Shown piece by piece: positions 15,380-23,127 of a stretch of 64,000 nucleotides of DNA; the stretch's first letter is position 1; each line of letters begins with the position of its first letter. The DNA is taken from assembly GCF_000154445.1 (NCBI RefSeq), contig NZ_DS499569.1, one strand, 5' to 3'. Both the position numbers and the translations under genes were made by a program. Below the pieces are notes generated by a model that saw only the letters and a list, made by a program, of their open reading frames with translations, was not told the origin of the DNA and did no database searches. The stretch is from Intestinibacter bartlettii (GTDB lineage Bacteria; Bacillota; Clostridia; Peptostreptococcales; Peptostreptococcaceae).

Positions 15380-15910
15380 TTAATCGATATCTATTAAAAT
15401 TTCATTATTAGCTTTATTTAAAGCAATTTCAAGTTCTAAAATCTCTTCATTTCTATCTTCTAGATATTTTTTTAAATCTTTTTTATTAAAGTTAGGTTCT
15501 TTTACCTTATAGTAAACTGATGTTGCCGCAGCATCTACCTTTCTTTCTTTTGAAGATTTAACATTTTCTAAAATATGTTCAAAGTTATTTACTTGACCTC
15601 TTAGATATTTAATTTTATTTAATGCCCCTTGAAGGCTTAATCTACCAGTTTTAGTTTCTATGTAATTTTCATTATTAGCTTTAGATATTTTTGTCTTTAT
15701 TTGAGAAATTTCTTCTCCTAATTCTATTATAAGCTCAAATTCTCTATTAAAATCAACTACTTCATTACAATCATATCTGCTTCCATCAGATTCTAATATG
15801 TATTCTTGTATTATATTTTCAAGATCCATCATTTTGTACATTTTATCTCTATAAATTCTCTCTAACTCAGATACTTTTAACATAGCTTGACTTATTGTAC
15901 TTTTTTCCAT
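15380..15910 (-). CDS. DIP1984-family (septicolysin-like) protein
   Basis: A 176-residue helical coiled-coil-rich protein matching the DIP1984 family. Landmarks are TKTGRLSLQGALNKIKYLRGQVNNFEHIL in the middle, VYYKVKEPNFNKKDLKKYLEDRNEEILELEIALNKANNEI at the end, and a long N-terminal helix pair. The family includes proteins annotated as septicolysin, but cytolytic activity is poorly supported and no signal peptide is present. GGAGG lies eight bases before the ATG. The gene follows the membrane protein at 15938 by 27 bases and may be co-transcribed with it. The ORF is intact. Confidence 0.75.
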   Translation of the reverse strand: MEKSTISQAMLKVSELERIYRDKMYKMMDLENIIQEYILESDGSRYDCNEVVDFNREFELIIELGEEISQIKTKISKANNENYIETKTGRLSLQGALNKIKYLRGQVNNFEHILENVKSSKERKVDAAATSVYYKVKEPNFNKKDLKKYLEDRNEEILELEIALNKANNEILIDID

Positions 15911-15937
15911 AATACATAATCCTCCATAATTTTTAAA

Positions 15938-16456
15938 TTATTTCTTTTTTAAGACATATAATATTCCTGATATGAATAAAATTGTAAGTAAATAAAACAA
16001 TATATAAGTATAAGATACTGTTGCTTGCAATAAAAGTATTATTATCATAACTATAAATTCTATAGATGAAAATATTATGTTTTTTGCAAGCTCCAGAAAT
16101 ATTCCGAAAAACAACCAAATCATCTTTGCATTTGAACTAATAACATCAAATCCATTTAAATAATCTAGTGTGCTTCCTACAACAATATTTCTAAAATAAT
16201 TTCCGATAACAACTATTCCATTTTTTATACCATCATATGAATTTAATTCATTTTTTAAAGAAAATCCAACTTTAGACTTATTGTAATAAATAAAATTTTC
16301 AGTTGAAATTCCATCTAATCTAGATAATGATATATATCTATTTAGTTTATTATAACTTAAAATCTTACTTTGCCCTGTATAATTAATAGAAAGAGGCATA
16401 AATAGAGAACAAATTATCAAAATTAATACTAATAATATAATCGGCTTTTTTTTCAA
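15938..16456 (-). CDS. membrane protein of unknown function (172 aa)
   Basis: An unassigned membrane protein. Residues 4-24 form an N-terminal hydrophobic helix (PIILLVLILIICSLFMPLSI), followed by a soluble stretch of about 85 residues with several Tyr/Asn. Three further hydrophobic segments lie between residues about 110 and 168 (MIWLFFGIFLELAKNIIF, IEFIVMIIILLLQATVSYT, ILFYLLTILFISGILYVL). The C terminus is the basic KKK. The ATG is preceded by AGGGGGAAATTTAATT. It probably forms a two-gene unit with the DIP1984-family gene downstream. No catalytic or binding motif was recognised. Confidence 0.6.
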   Translation of the reverse strand: MKKKPIILLVLILIICSLFMPLSINYTGQSKILSYNKLNRYISLSRLDGISTENFIYYNKSKVGFSLKNELNSYDGIKNGIVVIGNYFRNIVVGSTLDYLNGFDVISSNAKMIWLFFGIFLELAKNIIFSSIEFIVMIIILLLQATVSYTYILFYLLTILFISGILYVLKKK

Positions 16457-16551
16457 TTAAATTTCCCCCTATTATTCCACATGATAATAAATTATACCAT
16501 AAGTTAGTAATATAATAGAATATATATATTCTTTTAAGATAATTTTTTCAA

Positions 16552-16582
16552 AAAAATAAGCCCCAACTAGTTACTTGAGGCT
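16552..16582 (-). terminator. terminator, possibly of a small RNA
   Basis: AGCCTCAAG ... CTAGTTGGGGCT stem followed by TTATTTTTTT on the minus strand. It is not directly behind any ORF; see the small-RNA candidate at 16552-16685. Confidence 0.75.
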
Positions 16583-16685
16583 AAACCCGTTCTATAAAAT
16601 CCCGATAACGTAAAATTAATTTGTTGTATTTAGAAATTTTATGTACTCCCTTTGTACAAACTTATTATATCATTTTTATTTGTCG
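16552..16685 (-). ncRNA. candidate small RNA ending in an intrinsic terminator
   Basis: Between the terminator of the XRE-cupin gene (16745-16782) and the start of the next minus-strand ORF at 16456 there is a stretch with a TATAAT-like box (about 16669-16674 on the minus strand), about 90 bases with no ORF, and then a second, GC-richer terminator. A promoter-plus-terminator unit without an ORF suggests an independent RNA. No known RNA family was recognised. Confidence 0.3.
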
Positions 16686-16744
16686 AAATTTGTATATTCT
16701 TGCAAACATTTTCTAGGTATTTTTTGGAATTAAATCTATATATA

Positions 16745-16782
16745 AAAGAAACTAACTGTACAATAATACAATTAGTTCTTTC
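16745..16782 (-). terminator. terminator of the glycyl-radical operon
   Basis: GAACTAATTGTA pairs with TACAGTTAGTTTC, followed by TTTTA, seven bases after the stop codon of the XRE-cupin gene. Confidence 0.8.
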
Positions 16783-16788
16783 AATATA

Positions 16789-17340
16789 TTATTTATATAT
16801 TTCTATATTATGAAATGCAACTTTCTCATTTCCTTTATTCATATATGTATGATTTAATGAGCCATCAAATTTCAAACTATTTCCGGCCTTTATTTCATAA
16901 ATTTCTTTTTCTACTTTAAGAGTTAAAGTTCCCTCTATTACAAGAACCATTTCTTCTAATACATTTTTATGTGCAGCTGAGATATGTTTACATCCTGGAT
17001 CTAGCTCTACTAAAAATACATCTACACCACTTTTAGAACTAAATTGAAATATTGGATATAGTACCATCTTTCCTTCTTCTTCCTTAATAGCTTTTATGTC
17101 GTCTTTTTTTACTAAAACTAATTCATTTTGTTCATCATCTAACAAAGAAGTAAAATTAACTTTTAATCCTGATGATATTTTCCATAATGTTGATATAGTA
17201 GGACTTGATTCTCCTCTTTCTATTTGCCCTAACATTGCCTTACTAACGCCTGTTAATTTTGATGCTTCATCTAAACTTAAACCTAAACTATTTCTTAATC
17301 TTCTAAGATTTTGCCCTACTTTTGGAAGTTGTGACATCAT
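16789..17340 (-). CDS. XRE-cupin transcriptional regulator
   Basis: A 183-residue two-domain regulator. Residues about 8-62 are an XRE helix-turn-helix (VGQNLRRLRNSLGLSLDEASKLTGVSKAMLGQIERGESSPTISTLWKISSGL). Residues about 105-180 are a cupin barrel (VFLVELDPGCKHISAAHKNVLEEMVLVIEGTLTLKV...YEIKAGNSLKF) that would bind a small ligand. Such regulators usually control a neighbouring catabolic operon. Here it is the last gene after the glycyl radical enzyme and its activase (31-base gap), so autoregulation of that operon is likely. GAGGAGATTTATTT precedes the start. The ligand is unknown; it may be the enzyme's substrate. Confidence 0.88.
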   Translation of the reverse strand: MMSQLPKVGQNLRRLRNSLGLSLDEASKLTGVSKAMLGQIERGESSPTISTLWKISSGLKVNFTSLLDDEQNELVLVKKDDIKAIKEEEGKMVLYPIFQFSSKSGVDVFLVELDPGCKHISAAHKNVLEEMVLVIEGTLTLKVEKEIYEIKAGNSLKFDGSLNHTYMNKGNEKVAFHNIEIYK

Positions 17341-17371
17341 AAATAAATCTCCTCGTTTCTTAAATTTATGA

Positions 17372-18274
17372 CTACTTATATCTAACTACCCCGACTCCAC
17401 AATTTTCAATAACCCCTTCTAAGTCATTTATTTTTTCTTTACTTGGAACTTCAAATTTATAAATATAATCATAAAGACCTAAAGCTTTATACTTGTCTAG
17501 TCCTAACATATGATAAGGTAGTAATTCCATCTTTGGATTTTTTACATTTTCTTTTACAAATTCTGCTGTCTGTTTTATATTTTCTGTACTGTCATTAAAT
17601 CCCGGTATAACAGGAATTCTAATCACCATACTTTTATTTAGTGTAGCCATTTTTTTCACATTTTCTAGGATTTTTTTATTGCTAATTCCTGTGTATTCTT
17701 TATGTTTTTCATCATCCATATTTTTTATATCAACAAATATATGGTCTATCTTTTTGAAAATATCTTTACATTTTTCAAAGTCAAATAAAGCACAGGTTTC
17801 TATAGCTGTATATATACCCTTTTTATAAAAATAATATACTAATTCTCTTAAAAATTCAAGTTGATTAGTCGGTTCTCATCCTGAAAAAGTTACTCCCCCT
17901 CCCGAAGATAAAAAGAAAATAAAATCTTTTTCAATTTCCTTTATAACTTCATCAGTTGTCATTTCCTTTGTCATTTGACTAATCGCATCTTGAATACATC
18001 TTTTTATACATTCCCCACATAAATCACACTTTTCATTTACTTGTTTTCTATCAAATAAAGAAGTTATACCTTGCGGGCATACACTTACACATCTTTTACA
18101 TCCAACACATCTGTCTTTTGATACAGCTAGTTTTACAATTCCTGACCAAGAATCTGGATTAGAACACCATCTGCATTTTAGAGGGCAACCCTCTAAAAAT
18201 ACAGTCGTTCTTATTCCATCTCCATCATTAACTGAAAAACGTTGAATTCTAACTACATTTCCCTTAACAGACAT
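17372..18274 (-). pseudogene. glycyl-radical enzyme activating enzyme (radical SAM), interrupted by an in-frame TGA
   Basis: The full-length frame is 300 residues with a single internal stop. The N-terminal RIQRFSVNDGDGIRTTVFLEGCPLKCRWCSNP contains the radical-SAM CxxxCxxC cluster. Two added ferredoxin-type clusters follow (CVGCKRCVSVCP and CDLCGECIKRC), as in activases of the glycerol-dehydratase type. The stop (17876-17878) replaces the second Gly of the SGGEP motif that contacts SAM (GGA to TGA by one change). Downstream the frame continues normally (EPTNQLEFLRELVYYFYKKG ... IPVIPGFNDS ... MELLPYHMLG). It starts eight bases after the enzyme it should activate. Without readthrough or correction, that enzyme would lack its own activator. 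Selenocysteine at this Gly position is implausible. Confidence 0.85.
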
Positions 18275-18282
18275 ATTTCTAA

Positions 18283-20655
18283 TTAAAAGCTTTCATGTGC
18301 ATTTCTAGCCATTATAGCATCTTGCATTTCTTTTGATAAATTTACAAATTGAGTTGAGTATCCTGCAACCCTAACTAATAAATCTTTATATTGTTCTGGA
18401 TGTTCTTGTGCCTTTTTAAGTATTTCATTTGAAACTGTATTAAATTGTACATGGAATGCTCCAAGTGCAAAATATGATTGTATTGTTGATGCTAAATTTC
18501 TAAGTCCTCTTGGAGTGCTTACTAAATCATGACTAAATCTCAAGTTAAGTAAGGTTCCTCCAGAATGGAAATCATGCTGTATTTTAGCAGCTGATTTCAT
18601 AGCAGCAAGTGGTGTTTCTGTATCTGTTCCTGCATATGGAGATACACCTTCTGTTATAGGTTGTCCTTTATATCTTCCATCAGGAGTTGCCCCTATTATT
18701 CTACCAGTTGGTATATAATTTGATATACCCATAAATGCAGTAGTAAATGGAGAGCCAAATATATCTTTATACTTTTTAACTTCATGATAATAGAAGTTAG
18801 ATACTTCAACAGCTATATGGTCTACATAGTCATTATCATTTCCGTATTTAGGAACACTAAGTGCTAATTTTCTTAACTCTTCATATCCTTCCCAGTTTGC
18901 ATTTAATGCTTTATCTAATTCTTCTAAAGTAGTAACTTTATCTTCAAATACTAATTTTTTAATAACTGCTAAACAGTTAGCTACAACACCTAATCCTATA
19001 CCTGTTAAAACTGGACCAACATTATATTTTGCTCCACCTTTACTTAAATCTTTACCTTTTTCAAAGCAACCATCAACACACACTGATAAATATGGTCTTG
19101 GAACTACTTCTGTATGAACTTGTTGAGCTATTGTAGAACCTATTACTGAATGTCTTATTAAGTTTTTAAATTGTTTGTAGAATGCTTCTTCAACTTCTTC
19201 ATAAGAAGTAAATTGTGTTATAGGTTTCTCTTCTAGACCCATTTGTTCACCTGTCATTCTAGCTTTTCCTTGATTTATAGCATATTCAAGTGCTGCTACA
19301 AAGTTTATATTAACAGTTGCTGTCCATTCTCCAACTTTTCTAAAGTGAGGAACTACACAACCACAGTTATTCCAATCTCTTGCATCTTCTGGAGTAAGTC
19401 CATTTTGAAGCATCATTTGAGTACCGCATGCATCGTTATGTATTGCTGGGAATCCTGTTCCTGCTGCAACTAAATCACAAACTGCCATAACAAAATCATC
19501 TGGTGCGCCTGGATGTATTCTAACACTTAATCCTGGTTGATGAGTTTTTACATCTTTAGTAGCTTGTAAACATAAATAAGTTAAATCATTAGTTGCATCT
19601 GACCCATCACGCTTTCTCCCTCCTACAGTTAAGTTTTGGAATTGATTATATCCCGCAAAATATCCTGCTGTATTTTCTGATATAGTCCAAACCCATTCAG
19701 AATATTTTATCCATAATGCTTCTATTAATTCTAATGCACCATCTTTATCTAGCTTTCCTTCTTTTATATCTTTTTCGTAATATGGATACATATATTGATC
19801 AAATCTACCTGGATTAAGAGATAGAGGATTTTCACATATAATTCCACCTACTTGAACAAACCATATAAATTGGATTGCTTCATAGAAACTTTCTGGTGGA
19901 TAAGCTGGCACTTTTTTACAAACATCACCTATTTTTATAAGTTCAGCTTTTCTCTTTTCATTTGTTTCTTTTTGTGCCATTTCATAAGCCAAGTCAGAAT
20001 ATCTTTTAGCAAAAGTCATTATACCATCACATATTATAACTTGTGATTTATAGAATTCTATTTTTTCTATATTTTCAGGTATAGCTATATCTAGTTCTTC
20101 TATTTTTGCTAAAGCTTCTTCTTTTATTTTTTGATATCCCTTTGGTAATAATATATCTTCATAATCTGGAGTTACTTCCCCTACTGCTTGTCTCCATTTA
20201 GAATCGTTGTCTAATACACCTGTATCTATTAATATTTTTGCTGTATCTTCTGGTAATCTTTTTAAATATAATTCTTCTAGTGATTTTCCTTTCCAATATG
20301 GGAAAATTTCTTTTCTTGTGAATTCTCTTTGTTTATCAGTCATTTCATATGGATCTTGTCCTCTAGTAGAGAATTTATCCATTTCTTTATCTACCCATTT
20401 CCAAGAAAATTCAGGAGTAAGTATACCTGTTCTTTTAAATTCCCCAGCTGTACCAACTATTATTTCATCATCAAATATAGTTACAGGTAATTTTTCACAA
20501 GCTGCTAAATAAGCCTTTGCGCTTCTTATACACATTGGTTCCCCTTCTGTTTCTCTATATGAGTCAGTATATATTTTGGCTCTTTCGCAACTTATTTGTG
20601 GTTTAGTATTAACATAACTTTGTCTAAATTTTTCTATTCTTTCTGTTATACTCAC
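18283..20655 (-). CDS. glycyl radical enzyme of unassigned substrate (PFL/glycerol dehydratase superfamily)
   Basis: A 790-residue protein with the two hallmarks of a glycyl radical enzyme. The glycyl loop RVAGYSTQF carries the radical Gly at about residue 765. The active-site cysteine loop DWNNCGCVVPHF has Cys at 431 and 433; Cys433 aligns with the thiyl-radical Cys. Dehydratases and C-N/C-S lyases of the family usually read GCVEP, with a Glu acting as base; here that Glu is Val, so a diol-dehydratase or choline-lyase mechanism is unlikely. The protein also differs from HypD and hydroxyphenylacetate decarboxylase as I recall them. It is followed by its activase (8-base gap) and an XRE-cupin regulator. 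AAAGGGGGGATTCTGT lies before the ATG. The reaction is unknown. Confidence 0.85.
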   Translation of the reverse strand: MSITERIEKFRQSYVNTKPQISCERAKIYTDSYRETEGEPMCIRSAKAYLAACEKLPVTIFDDEIIVGTAGEFKRTGILTPEFSWKWVDKEMDKFSTRGQDPYEMTDKQREFTRKEIFPYWKGKSLEELYLKRLPEDTAKILIDTGVLDNDSKWRQAVGEVTPDYEDILLPKGYQKIKEEALAKIEELDIAIPENIEKIEFYKSQVIICDGIMTFAKRYSDLAYEMAQKETNEKRKAELIKIGDVCKKVPAYPPESFYEAIQFIWFVQVGGIICENPLSLNPGRFDQYMYPYYEKDIKEGKLDKDGALELIEALWIKYSEWVWTISENTAGYFAGYNQFQNLTVGGRKRDGSDATNDLTYLCLQATKDVKTHQPGLSVRIHPGAPDDFVMAVCDLVAAGTGFPAIHNDACGTQMMLQNGLTPEDARDWNNCGCVVPHFRKVGEWTATVNINFVAALEYAINQGKARMTGEQMGLEEKPITQFTSYEEVEEAFYKQFKNLIRHSVIGSTIAQQVHTEVVPRPYLSVCVDGCFEKGKDLSKGGAKYNVGPVLTGIGLGVVANCLAVIKKLVFEDKVTTLEELDKALNANWEGYEELRKLALSVPKYGNDNDYVDHIAVEVSNFYYHEVKKYKDIFGSPFTTAFMGISNYIPTGRIIGATPDGRYKGQPITEGVSPYAGTDTETPLAAMKSAAKIQHDFHSGGTLLNLRFSHDLVSTPRGLRNLASTIQSYFALGAFHVQFNTVSNEILKKAQEHPEQYKDLLVRVAGYSTQFVNLSKEMQDAIMARNAHESF

Positions 20656-20802
20656 AGAATCCCCCCTTTTGTATGTTATTTTATATTTTTATTATATTAT
20701 ACTATACTTTTTCCAAATTTTGTATAACTTTTATATATAATTTTTTGTATGTATAACCTAAAATGTACTAGATTTTTCAGGATTTTATTGATAAATATCT
20801 AT

Positions 20803-20837
20803 TTGACATCATATAAAATCTTCTATAAGATTTTATT
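20803..20837 (+). promoter_or_regulatory. promoter with overlapping palindromic operator, omega-amidase gene
   Basis: TTGACA (20803-20808), a 17-base spacer and TAAGAT (20826-20831) form a good sigma-A promoter about 40 bases before the amidase ATG. The inverted repeat AAAATCTTCTATAAGATTTT (20816-20835) covers the -10 element, so a bound repressor would block it. Confidence 0.6.
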
Positions 20838-20872
20838 AATAAGTTTAAGATTTATATCTAAGGGGGAAATTT

Positions 20873-21700
20873 ATGAGTAAAATAAAAATAGCACTTGTTC
20901 AAATGCATGTTGAGAAAGACAAATATAAAAATTTAGAAACAGCAAATACCTTTATAAAAAAAGTAGCTCAAGAAGGCTGCGATTTGGCAATTCTTCCAGA
21001 AATGTTTACAACACCTTATAAAACTGATAACTTTCCAATCTATGCAGAATTTGAAGGTGAAGATTCATTTATCTCAATTTCGAATATGGCAAAGGAAAAT
21101 AGTATATACTTAGTAGGTGGTTCTATACCTGAAAAAGATGAAAAAAACTTAGTTTATAATACATCATATGTATTTGATAGAAATGGAAACAATATAGGTA
21201 AACATAGAAAAGTTCATTTATTTGATATAGATGTAGAAGGCGGGCAATCATTTAAAGAATCTGATACCTTAACTCCAGGAAATAATATCACTGTATTTGA
21301 CACTGAATTTGGCAAAATCGGACTTTGCATATGCTTTGATTTTAGATTCCCAGAGCTAGCAAGATTAATGGTACAAAAAGGTGCAAAAACTATAATAGTA
21401 CCTGCAGCTTTTAATATGACTACTGGTCCTGCTCATTGGGATTTAATGTTTAGATCAAGAGCTATAGACAATCAAGTGTATGCCATAGGTTGTGCTCCTA
21501 GCAGGGATATAAATGGGCCATATGTATCATATGGAAATTCTATAGTAACTACTCCTTGGGGAGATATATTATATAAAATGGATGAAAAAGAAGGATATAA
21601 AATACTAGAATTGGATTTAGAATATGTGGATAAAATAAGAAAAGAACTTCCCCTAATATCTGCTAGAAGACTTGATTTATATGAATTAAAAGAAAAATAA
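20873..21700 (+). CDS. carbon-nitrogen hydrolase, omega-amidase-like (Nit2 type)
   Basis: A 275-residue nitrilase-superfamily enzyme with the full Glu-Lys-Cys triad: Glu43 in LPEMF, Lys113 in HRKVHLFD, and Cys154 in CICFDFRFPE. The length and the GKHRKVHLFDIDV and WGDILYKMDEKEG segments match Nit2/omega-amidase, which hydrolyses alpha-ketoglutaramate or alpha-ketosuccinamate to the 2-oxoacid and ammonia. It is transcribed away from the glycyl-radical operon, with 217 bases between the two starts. A strong promoter and an AAGGGGGAAATTT ribosome site precede it, and a terminator follows. Other short amides are possible substrates. Confidence 0.85.
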   Translation: MSKIKIALVQMHVEKDKYKNLETANTFIKKVAQEGCDLAILPEMFTTPYKTDNFPIYAEFEGEDSFISISNMAKENSIYLVGGSIPEKDEKNLVYNTSYVFDRNGNNIGKHRKVHLFDIDVEGGQSFKESDTLTPGNNITVFDTEFGKIGLCICFDFRFPELARLMVQKGAKTIIVPAAFNMTTGPAHWDLMFRSRAIDNQVYAIGCAPSRDINGPYVSYGNSIVTTPWGDILYKMDEKEGYKILELDLEYVDKIRKELPLISARRLDLYELKEK

Positions 21701-21716
21701 ATATTCCTATATACTT

Positions 21717-21747
21717 AAAAGCCCCCTTCTAAAGGGGGTATTTTTTA
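21717..21747. terminator. bidirectional terminator
   Basis: AAAAGCCCCCTT/AAGGGGGT stem with TATTTTTT on the plus strand, located between the converging genes ending at 21700 and 21745. Confidence 0.9.
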
Positions 21748-22881
21748 AGCTCTTTTTCTTTTAAAATCAACTTTTTTCAAGTTATTTTTATTATTTTTCG
21801 TTTTTAATGTATTTTCTTTTAAATCCATTAATATTTCTAAATCTTCAGGATATAAAACTATACCTCTATCGTATAATTTTTCTATTAAAGTATTATTGCT
21901 AACTATATGATTTTCTATTAATGCTTCATAAGCCATTTTTAATAATGATGAATCATGTAATTTGAATTTATCATCTAATGGTTCTGACTTATTCCAGCCT
22001 TTTTGCTGCCATTGATTAAGAAGGTAATTGTATTTTTTATAACTTATAACTCCTAAGCTGTATGCTCTGTAAATTAAAAGACTTACAGGAACTGCCCATT
22101 TAGCTTTTAAGTTTAAGAAGTCTTCTAACTCATTTGTTCCTTCTATGCTATTTAAAAATGCTTGTTTTGGAAGTAAAAATTGTGCAGCAAATTCGTCACA
22201 ATCAAATTTCTTTAAAGGTATATTTAATATATCACTTATTATATAACCTAATTCACAAGCTAAATCATGATTTCTAATTGGAGCTATATTTCTATCTTCT
22301 CCTAGTGCAATTACATATCTTGTATTTTTTTCTACTGATTGTTTTTGTGTGAAAGGACTTGCTCCTCTTTTATTCACATTCATATAACTTATTATTACAC
22401 CTTTTGCAGTCATAATGTCACCTAGATTTAAAGGTGTTGGTTTTTCATCATCCCATAAATCCCAGTGTTCTCTAATCTTTTGACAAAGTGTTTCCATAGA
22501 ATCTCCTCTATGCAAGTTATTTGGTAAATCAAGCTCTGGAAATCCTATATATTCCTCAAAGAATAAAAATAATTTTCTAAGCATTATTAGCTTTTCTTTA
22601 TAAGATATTTCTTCTACTCTAGGAAGTCTAGAGTTTGGATTAAAATGCGAGTCCTCTACTACAATTTTTAAATTTTCATTACCGTAGAAATATTCTCTCG
22701 GGAAATGAAGTATATTAGATAGTTTTAATGCATTTTCTAAAGTTGGTTTATATTTATTATCCTCAAAGGCTAAGATATCTTTTTTATTTATATTTGTTTC
22801 TTTAGCTAAAATATCTACGCTTTTTCCTCTATATACTCTAGCAATCTTAAGTCTCTTTCCGTTGAATACATCTTTTTTCAT
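21745..22881 (-). CDS. XRE helix-turn-helix protein with degenerate ImmA/IrrE metallopeptidase-like domain
   Basis: A 378-residue protein. Residues about 6-62 are an XRE helix-turn-helix (GKRLKIARVYRGKSVDILAKETNINKKDILAFED). Residues about 185-270 align with the IrrE/ImmA (DUF955) fold: ACELGYIISD stands where HELGH is expected, followed by KFDCDEFAAQFLLPKQAF, the downstream FAA-LLMP signature. Both zinc-binding His residues of HExxH are replaced (C and Y) while the Glu remains, so proteolysis is unlikely; it may act as a scaffold or sensor. No phage or toxin genes are nearby. The ATG follows AGAGTAAGATAAA. A C-terminal basic tail (KTKNNKNNLKKVDFKRKRA) may add DNA contact. Confidence 0.82.
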   Translation of the reverse strand: MKKDVFNGKRLKIARVYRGKSVDILAKETNINKKDILAFEDNKYKPTLENALKLSNILHFPREYFYGNENLKIVVEDSHFNPNSRLPRVEEISYKEKLIMLRKLFLFFEEYIGFPELDLPNNLHRGDSMETLCQKIREHWDLWDDEKPTPLNLGDIMTAKGVIISYMNVNKRGASPFTQKQSVEKNTRYVIALGEDRNIAPIRNHDLACELGYIISDILNIPLKKFDCDEFAAQFLLPKQAFLNSIEGTNELEDFLNLKAKWAVPVSLLIYRAYSLGVISYKKYNYLLNQWQQKGWNKSEPLDDKFKLHDSSLLKMAYEALIENHIVSNNTLIEKLYDRGIVLYPEDLEILMDLKENTLKTKNNKNNLKKVDFKRKRA

Positions 22882-22983
22882 TTTATCTTACTCTCTTTCA
22901 TTATCAAATGCTAAAATCTCATTTATTTAGATTTTGTAACCTTTACAATTATACTCAATATAAGCCATAATATCAAATACTAT

Positions 22984-23127
22984 TTAATCCAATTCATTTT
23001 GAAGCTTCATAAGTGTATAATTTATAAGTGATTCTAAATTAGAGTTATTTTTTTCCTCCACCTTGTGCATTGAATTTATTTCCGCCACCATTTCCGTCGA
23101 TTAATTTTATAGCATCTTTTAATTAAG
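22984..23127 (-). pseudogene. displaced C-terminal end of the AlaX gene
   Basis: Translating this stretch after removing one base from each of three runs (23140-23142, 23117-23120, 23048-23054) gives a natural continuation of the AlaX protein: MNSLIKDAIKLIDGNGGG, then NKFNAQGGGK, then NLESLINY, ending before TAA at 22984-22986. Gly-rich GGGxxxxAQGGG is the usual end of the DHHA1 domain in alanyl-tRNA-editing proteins. Confidence 0.75.

Noticed and set aside
17876..17878. Selenocysteine or recoded TGA in the activase
   Set aside because: The replaced residue is the Gly of a SAM-binding GGEP motif, one base from GGA; Sec there has no precedent I know of, and a Gly-TGA code is not suggested by other genes here.
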